Shown: positions 1 through 6,456, counted from the first letter of the stretch. The stretch is DNA of 8,021 bases from Staphylococcaceae bacterium UBA6286 (GCA_002438305.1 DJUI01000027.1:14393-22413), one strand, 5' to 3'. The notes: a model not told the origin generated them from the sequence alone. Made by a program: numbers and translations.

Positions 1-630
1 TTAATATTTTCCGCGAAGTCTGATTTTTTCTGCCATCTGTCTTCTGTGTTGTTCAAATAGAGGAGGGTTATCAACATTTTCAGTATAGTTGGTAGCCATG
101 ACTCGGTTTTCAATGTAGTCATTGATGTTGTGACGGTCTTCGTCTTTCATTCGCTGCTGGGTTACTTGGTGCTGAACAAACTGCGTTGCCTGCTTGCTTT
201 CAAGTGGAATCTTTTTATCGCGTTTTTCTGCTGCTTTCATGGCTTTGACCATTTCTTTTTGACGTTTCTTAGCTTCTTTTTCTTCTTCAGAGTGACGCTT
301 CTCCATCTCTTTTGCAAGGTGCTGGTTCATTTTCTCTTCGTTCTTAATCTTTTTCTTCTGCTGAAGACCATGAGTGGTCTGAGAGACAAAAGCTGCTGTT
401 CTGACAGTGCGGTCTTTGACATTGGCTGCGTTATCAGTAATTTTGTGACCTGTTGTGACGGTCTTATCTTTCGTCATCACAGCCAGATCTTTAGTAGTGG
501 ATAATGTGTGCATCGTTCGATTGCGCATTCTGATATAGTCTTGATTCTGCTTGAGACGGTGGCGTTCTTTGATGAGTGGAACGAGAATGACGGCTCCAAC
601 ATTGACTGCTGTCTTAATTTTTTGATTCAT
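1..630 (-). CDS. Highly charged helical protein of unknown function
   Basis: A complete 209-residue ORF ending in TAA at the window edge. The ATG start is supported by an AAGGAGAG Shine-Dalgarno (637-644) six bases upstream. I do not recognise the family. Residues 8-20 form one short hydrophobic stretch (VNVGAVILVPLI), followed at once by basic residues. It is short for a transmembrane helix but could be a membrane-associating or uncleaved signal-like segment. Residues 43-85 carry degenerate repeats rich in T, K, D and V, with KDKTVTT and KDRTVRT 18 residues apart, loosely like the 11-residue amphipathic repeats of LEA-like proteins. Residues 90-145 are almost entirely K, E, R, Q, A and M and should form a long charged helix or coiled coil. 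There are no cysteines or tryptophans. It is probably a single-gene unit, since a hairpin and a candidate promoter separate it from the MarR gene behind it. That it is a real gene is well supported; its function is not. Confidence 0.8.
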   Translation of the reverse strand: MNQKIKTAVNVGAVILVPLIKERHRLKQNQDYIRMRNRTMHTLSTTKDLAVMTKDKTVTTGHKITDNAANVKDRTVRTAAFVSQTTHGLQQKKKIKNEEKMNQHLAKEMEKRHSEEEKEAKKRQKEMVKAMKAAEKRDKKIPLESKQATQFVQHQVTQQRMKDEDRHNINDYIENRVMATNYTENVDNPPLFEQHRRQMAEKIRLRGKY

Positions 631-677
631 GATTATCTCTCCTTGTTGATGAAACTGAATACTTTGTTCCTACCCTC

Positions 678-706
678 ATTATATACACAATAAACGGCTC
701 CGCAAA
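678..706 (-). promoter_or_regulatory. Candidate promoter for the charged-protein gene
   Basis: On the minus strand a perfect TATAAT (678-683) lies 17 bases from a weak -35, TTTGCG (701-706). The start site would be near 671, giving a leader of about 40 bases before the ATG. The -35 lies inside the terminator hairpin of the upstream MarR gene, so termination and re-initiation share the same bases. The -10 is convincing; the -35 matches only three of six consensus positions. Confidence 0.45.
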
Positions 707-719
707 GCGCGGGGCCGTT
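693..719 (-). terminator. Hairpin terminator of the MarR gene at 721-1140
   Basis: The arms 693-703 (AACGGCTCCGC) and 709-719 (GCGGGGCCGTT) pair over 11 positions around a 5-base loop. One pair is imperfect: T·G on the plus strand, A·C in the minus transcript. The hairpin starts directly after the TAA stop of the MarR gene. The minus strand then reads TTTATT, a modest U-tract. GC-rich stem and position fit an intrinsic terminator, though not a strong one. Confidence 0.7.
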
Positions 720-720
720 A

Positions 721-1140
721 TTAATAACGCATATTACGGACGATTTTGCGCGTAATCTGCATCAATGTCGTATATTCTTTTGTCGTTAGACAGGATACAT
801 CCAGCATTTCCTCTGGAATATGGTTTAACTGCTTGATCAGCTCTCGACCTTCTTCCGTGAGCTGGACGAGCACGATTCTCTCGTCTTTCTTCAGACGTTC
901 ACGTTCAATAAGACCGCGAGATTCCATCTTTTTAATGATAGGGGTGATTGTCCCGGATTGAAAAGCAAGATATTCACCAAGCTGAAGCACAGGGATTGGA
1001 CCATTCTCAACCAGCACCATCAGGACAAGATAATGCTGATAACTTAACTCATATGGTTTTAATTTATTTCTATTATAATATTTAATAATTTCACGCTGCG
1101 CGAGGTACAAGCGGTAAGCAACACTCGAATCATTTTTCAT
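721..1140 (-). CDS. MarR-family regulator, SarZ/OhrR-like, without the sensing cysteine
   Basis: A 139-residue protein with the MarR winged helix-turn-helix fold. The dimerisation helix is at about 6-28. A scaffold helix ends in YQHYLVLMVL (34-43). The recognition helix is around SGTITPIIKKME (62-73) and the wing around 78-96, with the KDER signature at 84-87. It is a DNA-binding dimeric repressor or activator, and its wording is closest to the staphylococcal SarZ/MgrA and OhrR group. In that group a cysteine near residue 12-15 senses peroxide. Aligning SVAYRLYLAQRE with [12 protein letters not shown] of the MgrA protein in this window puts Ala8 at that position. The only cysteine is Cys117 in the C-terminal helices. 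The ATG has an AAGGAGT Shine-Dalgarno (1145-1151). The gene has its own promoter and terminator, and its targets could include itself or its neighbours. Family is certain; the ligand and exact orthologue are unknown. Confidence 0.93.
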   Translation of the reverse strand: MKNDSSVAYRLYLAQREIIKYYNRNKLKPYELSYQHYLVLMVLVENGPIPVLQLGEYLAFQSGTITPIIKKMESRGLIERERLKKDERIVLVQLTEEGRELIKQLNHIPEEMLDVSCLTTKEYTTLMQITRKIVRNMRY

Positions 1141-1160
1141 GGAAACTCCTTTATGTATTT

Positions 1161-1211
1161 ATGCATTTAAAATAACATTTTAATAATAACATGGTTATTA
1201 ATGAATATAAA
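1161..1211 (-). promoter_or_regulatory. Promoter and putative operator of the MarR gene
   Basis: The minus strand shows an extended -10, TG-T-TATTAT (hexamer 1183-1188), 17 bases from a weak -35 TTTATA (1206-1211). A palindrome with 7-base arms, TAATAAC-ATG-GTTATTA (1184-1200), covers the -10. An AATAACAT word occurs at 1171-1178 and again at 1185-1192, and the longer AAATAACAT (1170-1178) recurs at the mgrA promoter. MarR regulators commonly bind such palindromes at their own promoter, so autoregulation is a reasonable inference. The region is very AT-rich, so other -10 choices exist, such as TATAAT-like words nearer 1214-1220. Confidence 0.5.
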
Positions 1212-1270
1212 GCTATATTATATTAAGAGATTAAAAAATAAATAAATTAATTATATGACCTGAAGACAAA

Positions 1271-1304
1271 ACAATCCTTCCTAATTTTCTTTAGGAAGGA
1301 TTGT
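1271..1304 (-). terminator. Intrinsic terminator of uppP
   Basis: A perfect 14-bp stem (1271-1284 with 1291-1304) encloses the 6-base loop TTTTCT. In the minus-strand transcript the stem is followed by TTTTGTCTT. It starts 17 bases after the uppP stop codon, a textbook rho-independent layout. A second inverted pair, GAAGACA/TGTCTTC (1262-1268 and 1302-1308), overlaps it and could compete or extend the structure. Confidence 0.88.
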
Positions 1305-1320
1305 CTTCATAATGGATGGC

Positions 1321-2163
1321 TTAAATTCCTTTACCGATACCGAAGCCAAAGTAAAGAATGGCAATAACTGCTACTAACACAAGTCGATAGATAGCGAATG
1401 GAATCAATTTGATTCTGCCGATTAAATCGAGGAATAATCTGATGGAGAGCAGGCCGAATATAAAGGCGGCGATGAAGCCGACAATATAAAACCATATCGT
1501 ATCTCCTGTAATATACTGATAATTGCTCAGTAGACTTTTAGCACTGGCAGCTGCCATGATTGGAACTGCCATAATGAATGTGAAGTCTGAAGCCCCTTTA
1601 TGTGTCATTTTAGTAAGGACACCAGCAGAGATGGTTGACCCTGAACGCGAAAATCCCGGCCATAGAGCTAACACTTGAGTCAGACCGATAATCAGCGCCT
1701 GTTTATGAGTAATCCCATCAACTGAAATAGGATTTTTGACATTTTTAGCGTATAAATCTGCAATAATCATCAGTACGGCTCCTAATGCCAGTCCGATCAA
1801 AACAGTAGGAACTGAGAATAAATGCTCATCAATGAAATCATCGAACAGTAGACCGGCGATACCAGCTGGAACCAAACCGATAAGGACATGAGATAATTTA
1901 AGATGATGTTCTGATGAATCATTTTTGAAGCTGAGCAAGTCTACGAAACGGTGTCTGAACACCCATGCCGCTGCAACTATTGAGCCGAGCTGGATAACGA
2001 TCTTGAATGTGTTGGCAGAGTCCTGTGATTTCAATATTTCCTTCGAATGGAGCCACATATCATCCACTAAAATTTGATGACCTGTAGAAGAAATCGGTGC
2101 AAATTCAGTCAATCCTTCGACAACACCGAGTATAAATGCTTTGACGAGTTCAAATAATTCCAT
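1321..2163 (-). CDS. uppP: Undecaprenyl-diphosphatase UppP (BacA family)
   Basis: This integral membrane enzyme dephosphorylates undecaprenyl diphosphate to the monophosphate lipid carrier needed for peptidoglycan and other envelope polymers. Extra copies of such genes confer bacitracin resistance. Both family signatures are present: EGLTEFAPISSTGH at 16-29, giving the E16/E20 pair, Ser25-Ser26 and His29, and PGFSRSGST at 169-177 with the catalytic Arg173. Hydrophobic segments occur at roughly 5-20, 56-70, 92-107, 118-136, 155-168, 192-212, 225-247 and 255-275. The length of 280 residues is normal for the family. The ATG is preceded by AAGGTGG (2171-2177) at seven bases. The gene is monocistronic in appearance, with its own terminator, and is divergent from cydD across a 135-bp shared region. 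Staphylococci carry bacA/uppP beside an ABC exporter pair, which agrees with this context. Identification is secure. Confidence 0.96.
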   Translation of the reverse strand: MELFELVKAFILGVVEGLTEFAPISSTGHQILVDDMWLHSKEILKSQDSANTFKIVIQLGSIVAAAWVFRHRFVDLLSFKNDSSEHHLKLSHVLIGLVPAGIAGLLFDDFIDEHLFSVPTVLIGLALGAVLMIIADLYAKNVKNPISVDGITHKQALIIGLTQVLALWPGFSRSGSTISAGVLTKMTHKGASDFTFIMAVPIMAAASAKSLLSNYQYITGDTIWFYIVGFIAAFIFGLLSIRLFLDLIGRIKLIPFAIYRLVLVAVIAILYFGFGIGKGI

Positions 2164-2188
2164 TGAGTAACCACCTTCTATGAAATAA

Positions 2189-2208
2189 ATACTTTCAAAA
2201 GTATATCA
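2189..2208 (-). promoter_or_regulatory. uppP extended -10 promoter with overlapping palindrome
   Basis: On the minus strand TGATATACT gives an extended -10 (TATACT at 2200-2205, TG at 2207-2208) with no good -35 at 17 bases, as is common for TGn promoters. A perfect palindrome ATACTTT-CA-AAAGTAT (2189-2204, plus-strand reading) covers most of the -10 and the likely start site near 2193. It could be a repressor site or form a small hairpin at the transcript's 5' end. No known operator consensus is recognised. Confidence 0.5.
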
Positions 2209-2246
2209 TAATGGACAAAATATCTTCTACTTATTCTGTAATCAAA

Positions 2247-2278
2247 TTGCTTTTGTTTTTAAGCTATTGCTATATAAT
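2247..2278 (+). promoter_or_regulatory. Candidate promoter of cydDC
   Basis: A perfect TATAAT lies at 2273-2278, and TGCTATATA just upstream offers an alternative extended -10 at 2271-2276. The upstream element TTGCTT (2247-2252) or TGCTTT (2248-2253) gives spacers of 17-20 bases depending on the pair chosen. The start site would be near 2283-2285, only about 15 bases before the GTG start codon, so the messenger leader would be very short. Confidence 0.55.
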
Positions 2279-2298
2279 ACTAGTTAGGATGTGATAAT

Positions 2299-3891
2299 GT
2301 GAAATACTTAACAAACTTATCGAGACGCTATCTTTACCTTCACCTACTTATGATTACTTCTGCGTTACTGCTTGCGGGAGTCATTATCACACAAAGTATG
2401 TTAATCGGTAAAATCATCGATAGCGTCCTGTTGAATCATCAAGTCAATTTCAGTCAGCTGCTATTGTTTGTGCTTGGTATCTTACTGACACGCAGTATGC
2501 TTCAGTCGTTTCTTAAACGACTAGGTGTAACTATGAGCAGTAAAATTAAATCATGGCTGCGTCAACGCTTGATAGCTGATCGACGAGAGACTGCTGAAAC
2601 GTTAAATCTAGCGACAGAAGGAATAGAAGGGATCGATAGTTTTTACAGTGACTATTTACCACAAGTTTATCGGTCAACTTTTATTCCGCTGTTAATTATT
2701 ATATTTTTGTTCTTCTTTCACCGCAATGCGGCATGGATTATGTTGATTACTGCGCCATTCATCCCTATATTCTATATCATCATTGGGATCAATACATCTA
2801 AAAAAGCGACAGATCAGATGACAGCGCTGAATCAGTTTTCCGCCTATTTTCTTGATGCTGTTCGCGGTATTGTCACCATCAAGCTGTTCAATCATGAACA
2901 AAGTGTCAAGCAGGCCATCCGAGACAAATCCCAGCAGTTCAAAGATAAAACGATGATCATACTGAGAACGGCTTTTCTCTCCACATTGATGCTGGAATTT
3001 ATTTCGATGCTGTCAATCGGGATCATCGCTCTCGAAATCGGACTCGGTCTGATTGTCTTTAATAAAATATCATTCTATACGGCTGTCGTCACTTTGATGC
3101 TTGCACCGGAATTTTACAATGCACTTAAAGATCTCGGGATGGCGTTTCATACAGGTAAGCAGTCAGAAGGTTATGCAGAACTGCTGGATTACGAACAGCA
3201 GCCGTCACTTGACAGACGCTTTGAACCCTGTTCGACAATTAAAGGTAACGCAGAAGTGGATTACGGTCATTTTAAGCTGATGATACAAGATGCGTTTAAG
3301 TTGCAGGAAACAGTCATCTGCGGACCAAGTGGATCAGGAAAATCAACATTCGCTAAAACCATTGCCGGTGTATCGACACATGGTCAAGGGTATCTTGTCT
3401 TTCCGGAAGAATTAAACAATGACATTGCTTATATGGCACAGCAGCCATTTGTGATGAGCGAGACTATTTTCAATAATATTACTATGTTTAATGAGCATTC
3501 ACGTGAATCAGTCATAGCAGCCGCAAAAAGTGTTGATATGCATGACCGGATTATGGCATTTAAGTCAGGTTATGAGACGATGATCGGCGCTGGGGGCGAA
3601 CAGTTATCAGGTGGTGAAACGCATCGTTTAATGTTGATGAGGATGCTGTTGAATCCTGCACGGCTGATTATTTTTGATGAACCGACTGCTATGCTCGACC
3701 GCGAAACGGAACGAGTCATCAGACAAGCTATCGACCATTTGAAGGTTACTTCTACTGTGTGGACCATTGCCCATCAAAAAGAGACTATTCAACAAGCGCC
3801 TTATCTCATCGTCATGACTGACGGCATCATCAAACAAGGGACGCATGAAGATCTGCGGCACGAACCATTTCTAAAGGCGGTAATGCAATGA
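2299..3891 (+). CDS. cydD: CydD-type ABC exporter subunit (fused membrane and ATPase domains)
   Basis: This is one half of a heterodimeric ABC exporter of the CydDC type. In E. coli CydDC supports cytochrome bd assembly; it has been linked to export of cysteine and glutathione and more recently to haem handling. The 530-residue protein has a six-helix membrane domain (about 12-275). CydD-typical wording is visible: TEGIEGIDSFYSDYLPQ (106-122), FLDAVRGIVTIKLFNHE (184-200) and LAPEFYNALKDLGMAFH (268-284). The ATPase domain has Walker A GPSGSGKST (342-350), a Q-loop near Q381, signature LSGGE (436-440), Walker B LIIFDEPT with catalytic Glu461, and His492. All catalytic residues are present, but the strands before Walker A and between Walker A and the Q-loop look shortened. 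The start is GTG, after AGGA (2286-2289); the overlapping ATG at 2297 reads directly into TGA. It overlaps cydC by ATGA. Substrate is inferred from the family only. Confidence 0.88.
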   Translation: MKYLTNLSRRYLYLHLLMITSALLLAGVIITQSMLIGKIIDSVLLNHQVNFSQLLLFVLGILLTRSMLQSFLKRLGVTMSSKIKSWLRQRLIADRRETAETLNLATEGIEGIDSFYSDYLPQVYRSTFIPLLIIIFLFFFHRNAAWIMLITAPFIPIFYIIIGINTSKKATDQMTALNQFSAYFLDAVRGIVTIKLFNHEQSVKQAIRDKSQQFKDKTMIILRTAFLSTLMLEFISMLSIGIIALEIGLGLIVFNKISFYTAVVTLMLAPEFYNALKDLGMAFHTGKQSEGYAELLDYEQQPSLDRRFEPCSTIKGNAEVDYGHFKLMIQDAFKLQETVICGPSGSGKSTFAKTIAGVSTHGQGYLVFPEELNNDIAYMAQQPFVMSETIFNNITMFNEHSRESVIAAAKSVDMHDRIMAFKSGYETMIGAGGEQLSGGETHRLMLMRMLLNPARLIIFDEPTAMLDRETERVIRQAIDHLKVTSTVWTIAHQKETIQQAPYLIVMTDGIIKQGTHEDLRHEPFLKAVMQ

Positions 3892-5519
3892 AATTAATTA
3901 ACAATGAAACAAGACGTGCACTTGTCATTTCTATAATTATCGGCACAGTTGGTGGATTGACAGCCATCGGTATGTTCAGTCTAAGTGGTCTTATGATCTC
4001 AAAAAGTGCATTCAAAGTGCCGTTATATACGTTGATGGTGCTTGTTGCGACAATTAAGCTGTTTGGTGTCATTAGAGCAGTGGCACGTTATTTAGAACGA
4101 CTGATCAGCCATGAAGCCACTTTTACTATGTTGAAAGATATTAGAGTGGAAACATTTGATAGACTGATCAATGATTTCGTCGGCCTTCATTCCAAATGGC
4201 AGCTATCGACGCTGCTTGAACGAACGGTCAATGACATCGAGAAGCTTCAGAATATATTACTCCGGGTGATTTATCCACCGGTAGTGACATTTCTTACGAC
4301 GGTTATCGTCTGCATCATCTATTCATTTTACAGTTTTGAAGCTGTACTTGTTATTATCGCTGCGATGATGACGATTCTTTTTGTGCTGCCGTTGATGTTC
4401 AGTCGTTATTTGGAACGATTGACAAATAGCACGCAAATTCACCGTTCAGAGTTTATGAAGCGGCTCACTGATTATCAGCTGGGCCAGGAAGATATCGCTG
4501 TATTCGATCCACAAGGACGCTATATGAAAATAATGGAACGTTCGAGAATGAACTATGAACATTCAGTCGCAATAGAGAAACGCACTCTTGTTCTGTATGA
4601 TTTTCTTCTCAATGTAATCAGTATGCTTGCGATATGGGGCGTACTTTATGTGATGGCGAATAATGATAACGTAATGATGTATGCAAGTGTCATCATGGTC
4701 ACTATCACATTATTTGAATTTGCTATACCTATGACAAACTTTCCTTTTTATCATCAGGAGACTAAAAAAGCAATGAATCACATTAATGCACTTGCCTCAG
4801 TTGATCACAAGGGCGGACGCATGCCTCATCACATTCTACCACTTAAATTGCACGATCTGACTTTTCGATATCCTGATCAGGAACGTCCGACACTTCAACA
4901 TATTTCGCTGCATGTTGATGCTGGCGAAAAGATAGGAATCATTGGAGGAAGCGGTTCAGGTAAAACAACATTAATCAATCTCATCACAGGTTTATATGAC
5001 AGTAATTTAACTGCAGCAGGTGTACCGATTACCGAACTGGATAGAGATGCTTACTTCCAGCAGTTGAATGTGATGCAGCAGCATAATCATTTCTTCCAAG
5101 GAACCATTCAAGAGAATTTGTTCAGTGATGACAGAGAAACTATTGAACACTATCTTGACTACTTTAAACTGCCGTATACAACTGACAGTGAAATCAATGA
5201 GTTCGGGGCACAGCTGTCAGGTGGAGAACGACGAAGACTGCATTTCATTAGATTGCTGATGCGGTTGCGTGACCTGTGGCTGCTTGATGAACCATTTAAT
5301 GGGGTTGATATATTAAGTAAAGAGACGATGCTTGATCAACTGCTCAAACTTGATGCAGCAGTGGTGGTTATCAGTCACGAAGTTGAGCTGTTAAAAGATT
5401 TTGATAGAATCTATATTATGAATGAAGGTAGAATCGTCCGCTCGGGCACATACGAGGAACTTCAGAGAGACAATGATTATTTTGTACGTTTCATGGCACA
5501 GGAGGAAAGCATCATCTAG
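3888..5519 (+). CDS. cydC: CydC-type ABC exporter subunit (fused membrane and ATPase domains)
   Basis: The partner of the preceding subunit, 543 residues. Its ATG overlaps the cydD stop as ATGA, with AAAGGCGG (3873-3880) as Shine-Dalgarno inside cydD, so the two are translationally coupled. The membrane domain (about 12-290) carries CydC-like wording: GLTAIGMFSLSGLMISKSA (23-41), IRAVARYLERLISHEATF (62-79) and NDIEKLQNILLRVIYPP (115-131). The ATPase domain has a fuller N-terminal part (LHDLTFRYPD, 321-330), Walker A GGSGSGKTT (353-361), Q-loop near Q397-Q398, signature LSGGERRRL (443-451), Walker B LWLLDEPF with Glu468, and H-loop His497 in ISHE. Both ATP sites of the heterodimer therefore look catalytically complete. 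No terminator is visible after the TAG stop; degV begins 57 bases on with its own candidate promoter, so read-through is possible. No cydAB genes are in the window. Confidence 0.88.
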   Translation: MKLINNETRRALVISIIIGTVGGLTAIGMFSLSGLMISKSAFKVPLYTLMVLVATIKLFGVIRAVARYLERLISHEATFTMLKDIRVETFDRLINDFVGLHSKWQLSTLLERTVNDIEKLQNILLRVIYPPVVTFLTTVIVCIIYSFYSFEAVLVIIAAMMTILFVLPLMFSRYLERLTNSTQIHRSEFMKRLTDYQLGQEDIAVFDPQGRYMKIMERSRMNYEHSVAIEKRTLVLYDFLLNVISMLAIWGVLYVMANNDNVMMYASVIMVTITLFEFAIPMTNFPFYHQETKKAMNHINALASVDHKGGRMPHHILPLKLHDLTFRYPDQERPTLQHISLHVDAGEKIGIIGGSGSGKTTLINLITGLYDSNLTAAGVPITELDRDAYFQQLNVMQQHNHFFQGTIQENLFSDDRETIEHYLDYFKLPYTTDSEINEFGAQLSGGERRRLHFIRLLMRLRDLWLLDEPFNGVDILSKETMLDQLLKLDAAVVVISHEVELLKDFDRIYIMNEGRIVRSGTYEELQRDNDYFVRFMAQEESII

Positions 5520-5527
5520 AAAAATAT

Positions 5528-5556
5528 TATTCATAGCAAATTAAATATGATATGAT
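5528..5556 (+). promoter_or_regulatory. Candidate extended -10 promoter of degV
   Basis: TGATATGAT gives an extended -10 (TATGAT, 5551-5556; TG at 5548-5549) with a poor -35, TATTCA (5528-5533), 17 bases upstream. The start site would be near 5563, leaving a leader of about 14 bases that is mostly the GGGGG ribosome-binding run. The same TGATAT- type element is predicted at uppP. The gene may also be read from cydC. Confidence 0.45.
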
Positions 5557-5576
5557 GAAAAAAATGGGGGTATACA

Positions 5577-6428
5577 ATGAGTAAATTAGCATGGTTAGTA
5601 GATACAGCAGCAGGTTTTACACAGGAAGAGATTGATAAATATCCGCTATTCGTCGTTCCTATGGGTGTTATTATCAATGGCACACATTATGTCGATCAGC
5701 AGGAATTATCAACAGAGCGTTTTTATGAATTGCTCAATCAGTACGGTGAAGGCGCTAAAACAACACAGCCTAATTTTCAGTCAATGCTGGAAGCGTACGA
5801 AAAAATTAAGAAACAAGGCTATGATGAGGTCATTGCTGTTCATCCATCCAGTGAGTTGACTGGCTCATATCAAAATTCAGTGGCAGCCAGCAGTGAAGTG
5901 GATATCAAGTCTGCTGTCATTGATTCTAGAATTGGTGCATTTCCGTATAAAAAAATGGTACTGGAAGGTATGAAGGCTGTAGAGGAAGGGAAAACGTTTG
6001 AAGAAGTGGTTGAGTTGGTTAAATCTTTTCCTGTCAAAGCGCAATTGCTTCTCCAGCCAAAAAGTTTGCAGCAGCTTAGAAAAAGCGGACGTTTGTCAGC
6101 TTCGCAAAGTTTCCTTGCCGGCTTGCTGAATATTCAATTAATACTTCATTTTGAAGATGGTAAGGTCATGCCGTTTGAAAAAGTGCGAACTAAGAAGAAA
6201 GTATTTGAACGTATGATGGCAGTTGCAAGTGAAAATATTAATAAGTTCGGTCTGACAGAAATTTCAGTGATGAACGCTGGAGATAAGGAAGAAGCAAAAA
6301 AATACACGTCTGCTTTAAAAGAACTTTATCCAGAACTGTTAATTCATGAAGAACCGCTCGTACCCGTTGCAGGAGTTCATACAGGTTATGGCACAGTGGG
6401 TATCGGTTGGTTGAGAACAAAAAATTAA
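5577..6428 (+). CDS. DegV-family (FakB-like) fatty-acid-binding protein
   Basis: DegV proteins bind a single fatty acid. The FakB members present it to the kinase FakA so that exogenous fatty acids enter phospholipid synthesis as acyl-phosphates. This protein has 283 residues, the usual length. Visible family motifs are TTQP (62-65), HPSSELTGSY (89-98, the ligand-carboxylate serine loop), VIDSR (114-118), LRKSGRLS (167-174), EDGKVMPFEKVRTKKK (193-208) and HTGYG (268-272). The N-terminal motif is VDTAAG (8-13) where FakB proteins have DSTS-like wording, so Ser/Thr residues of that loop are replaced by alanines. This suggests a divergent paralogue rather than the main FakB1 or FakB2. The ATG follows GGGGG (5566-5570), an unusual Shine-Dalgarno that needs one G·U pair with the anti-SD. 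The gene converges on mgrA and ends in a shared terminator. Family is certain; fatty-acid preference and partnership with FakA are inferred. Confidence 0.9.
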   Translation: MSKLAWLVDTAAGFTQEEIDKYPLFVVPMGVIINGTHYVDQQELSTERFYELLNQYGEGAKTTQPNFQSMLEAYEKIKKQGYDEVIAVHPSSELTGSYQNSVAASSEVDIKSAVIDSRIGAFPYKKMVLEGMKAVEEGKTFEEVVELVKSFPVKAQLLLQPKSLQQLRKSGRLSASQSFLAGLLNIQLILHFEDGKVMPFEKVRTKKKVFERMMAVASENINKFGLTEISVMNAGDKEEAKKYTSALKELYPELLIHEEPLVPVAGVHTGYGTVGIGWLRTKN

Positions 6429-6456
6429 ACCCCAGCATGAGCCGGGGTTTAATTTT
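6421..6456. terminator. Bidirectional terminator between degV and mgrA
   Basis: A 13-bp perfect stem (6421-6433, AAAATTAAACCCC, with 6444-6456) is capped by one mismatch, two further G-C pairs and a 4-base loop. Each transcript leaves the hairpin through a run of U. The degV stop (6426-6428) lies in the left arm and the mgrA stop (6449-6451) in the right arm, so one compact element ends both convergent genes. Confidence 0.92.

Noticed and set aside
130..504. Plus-strand 124-residue ORF opposite the charged protein
   Set aside because: It is the antisense shadow of a lysine- and glutamate-rich gene, which produces phenylalanine and leucine runs. It has no Shine-Dalgarno of note and no recognisable domain.
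1262..1308. Riboswitch or attenuator in the inverted repeats after uppP
   Set aside because: The structure lies downstream of the uppP stop and ends in a U-tract, and no gene on either strand begins close behind it, so a terminator explains it.
3570..4072. Minus-strand ORFs inside cydD and across the cydD/cydC junction
   Set aside because: They overlap strongly supported ABC transporter domains on the other strand, show no family features and have no promoter context.
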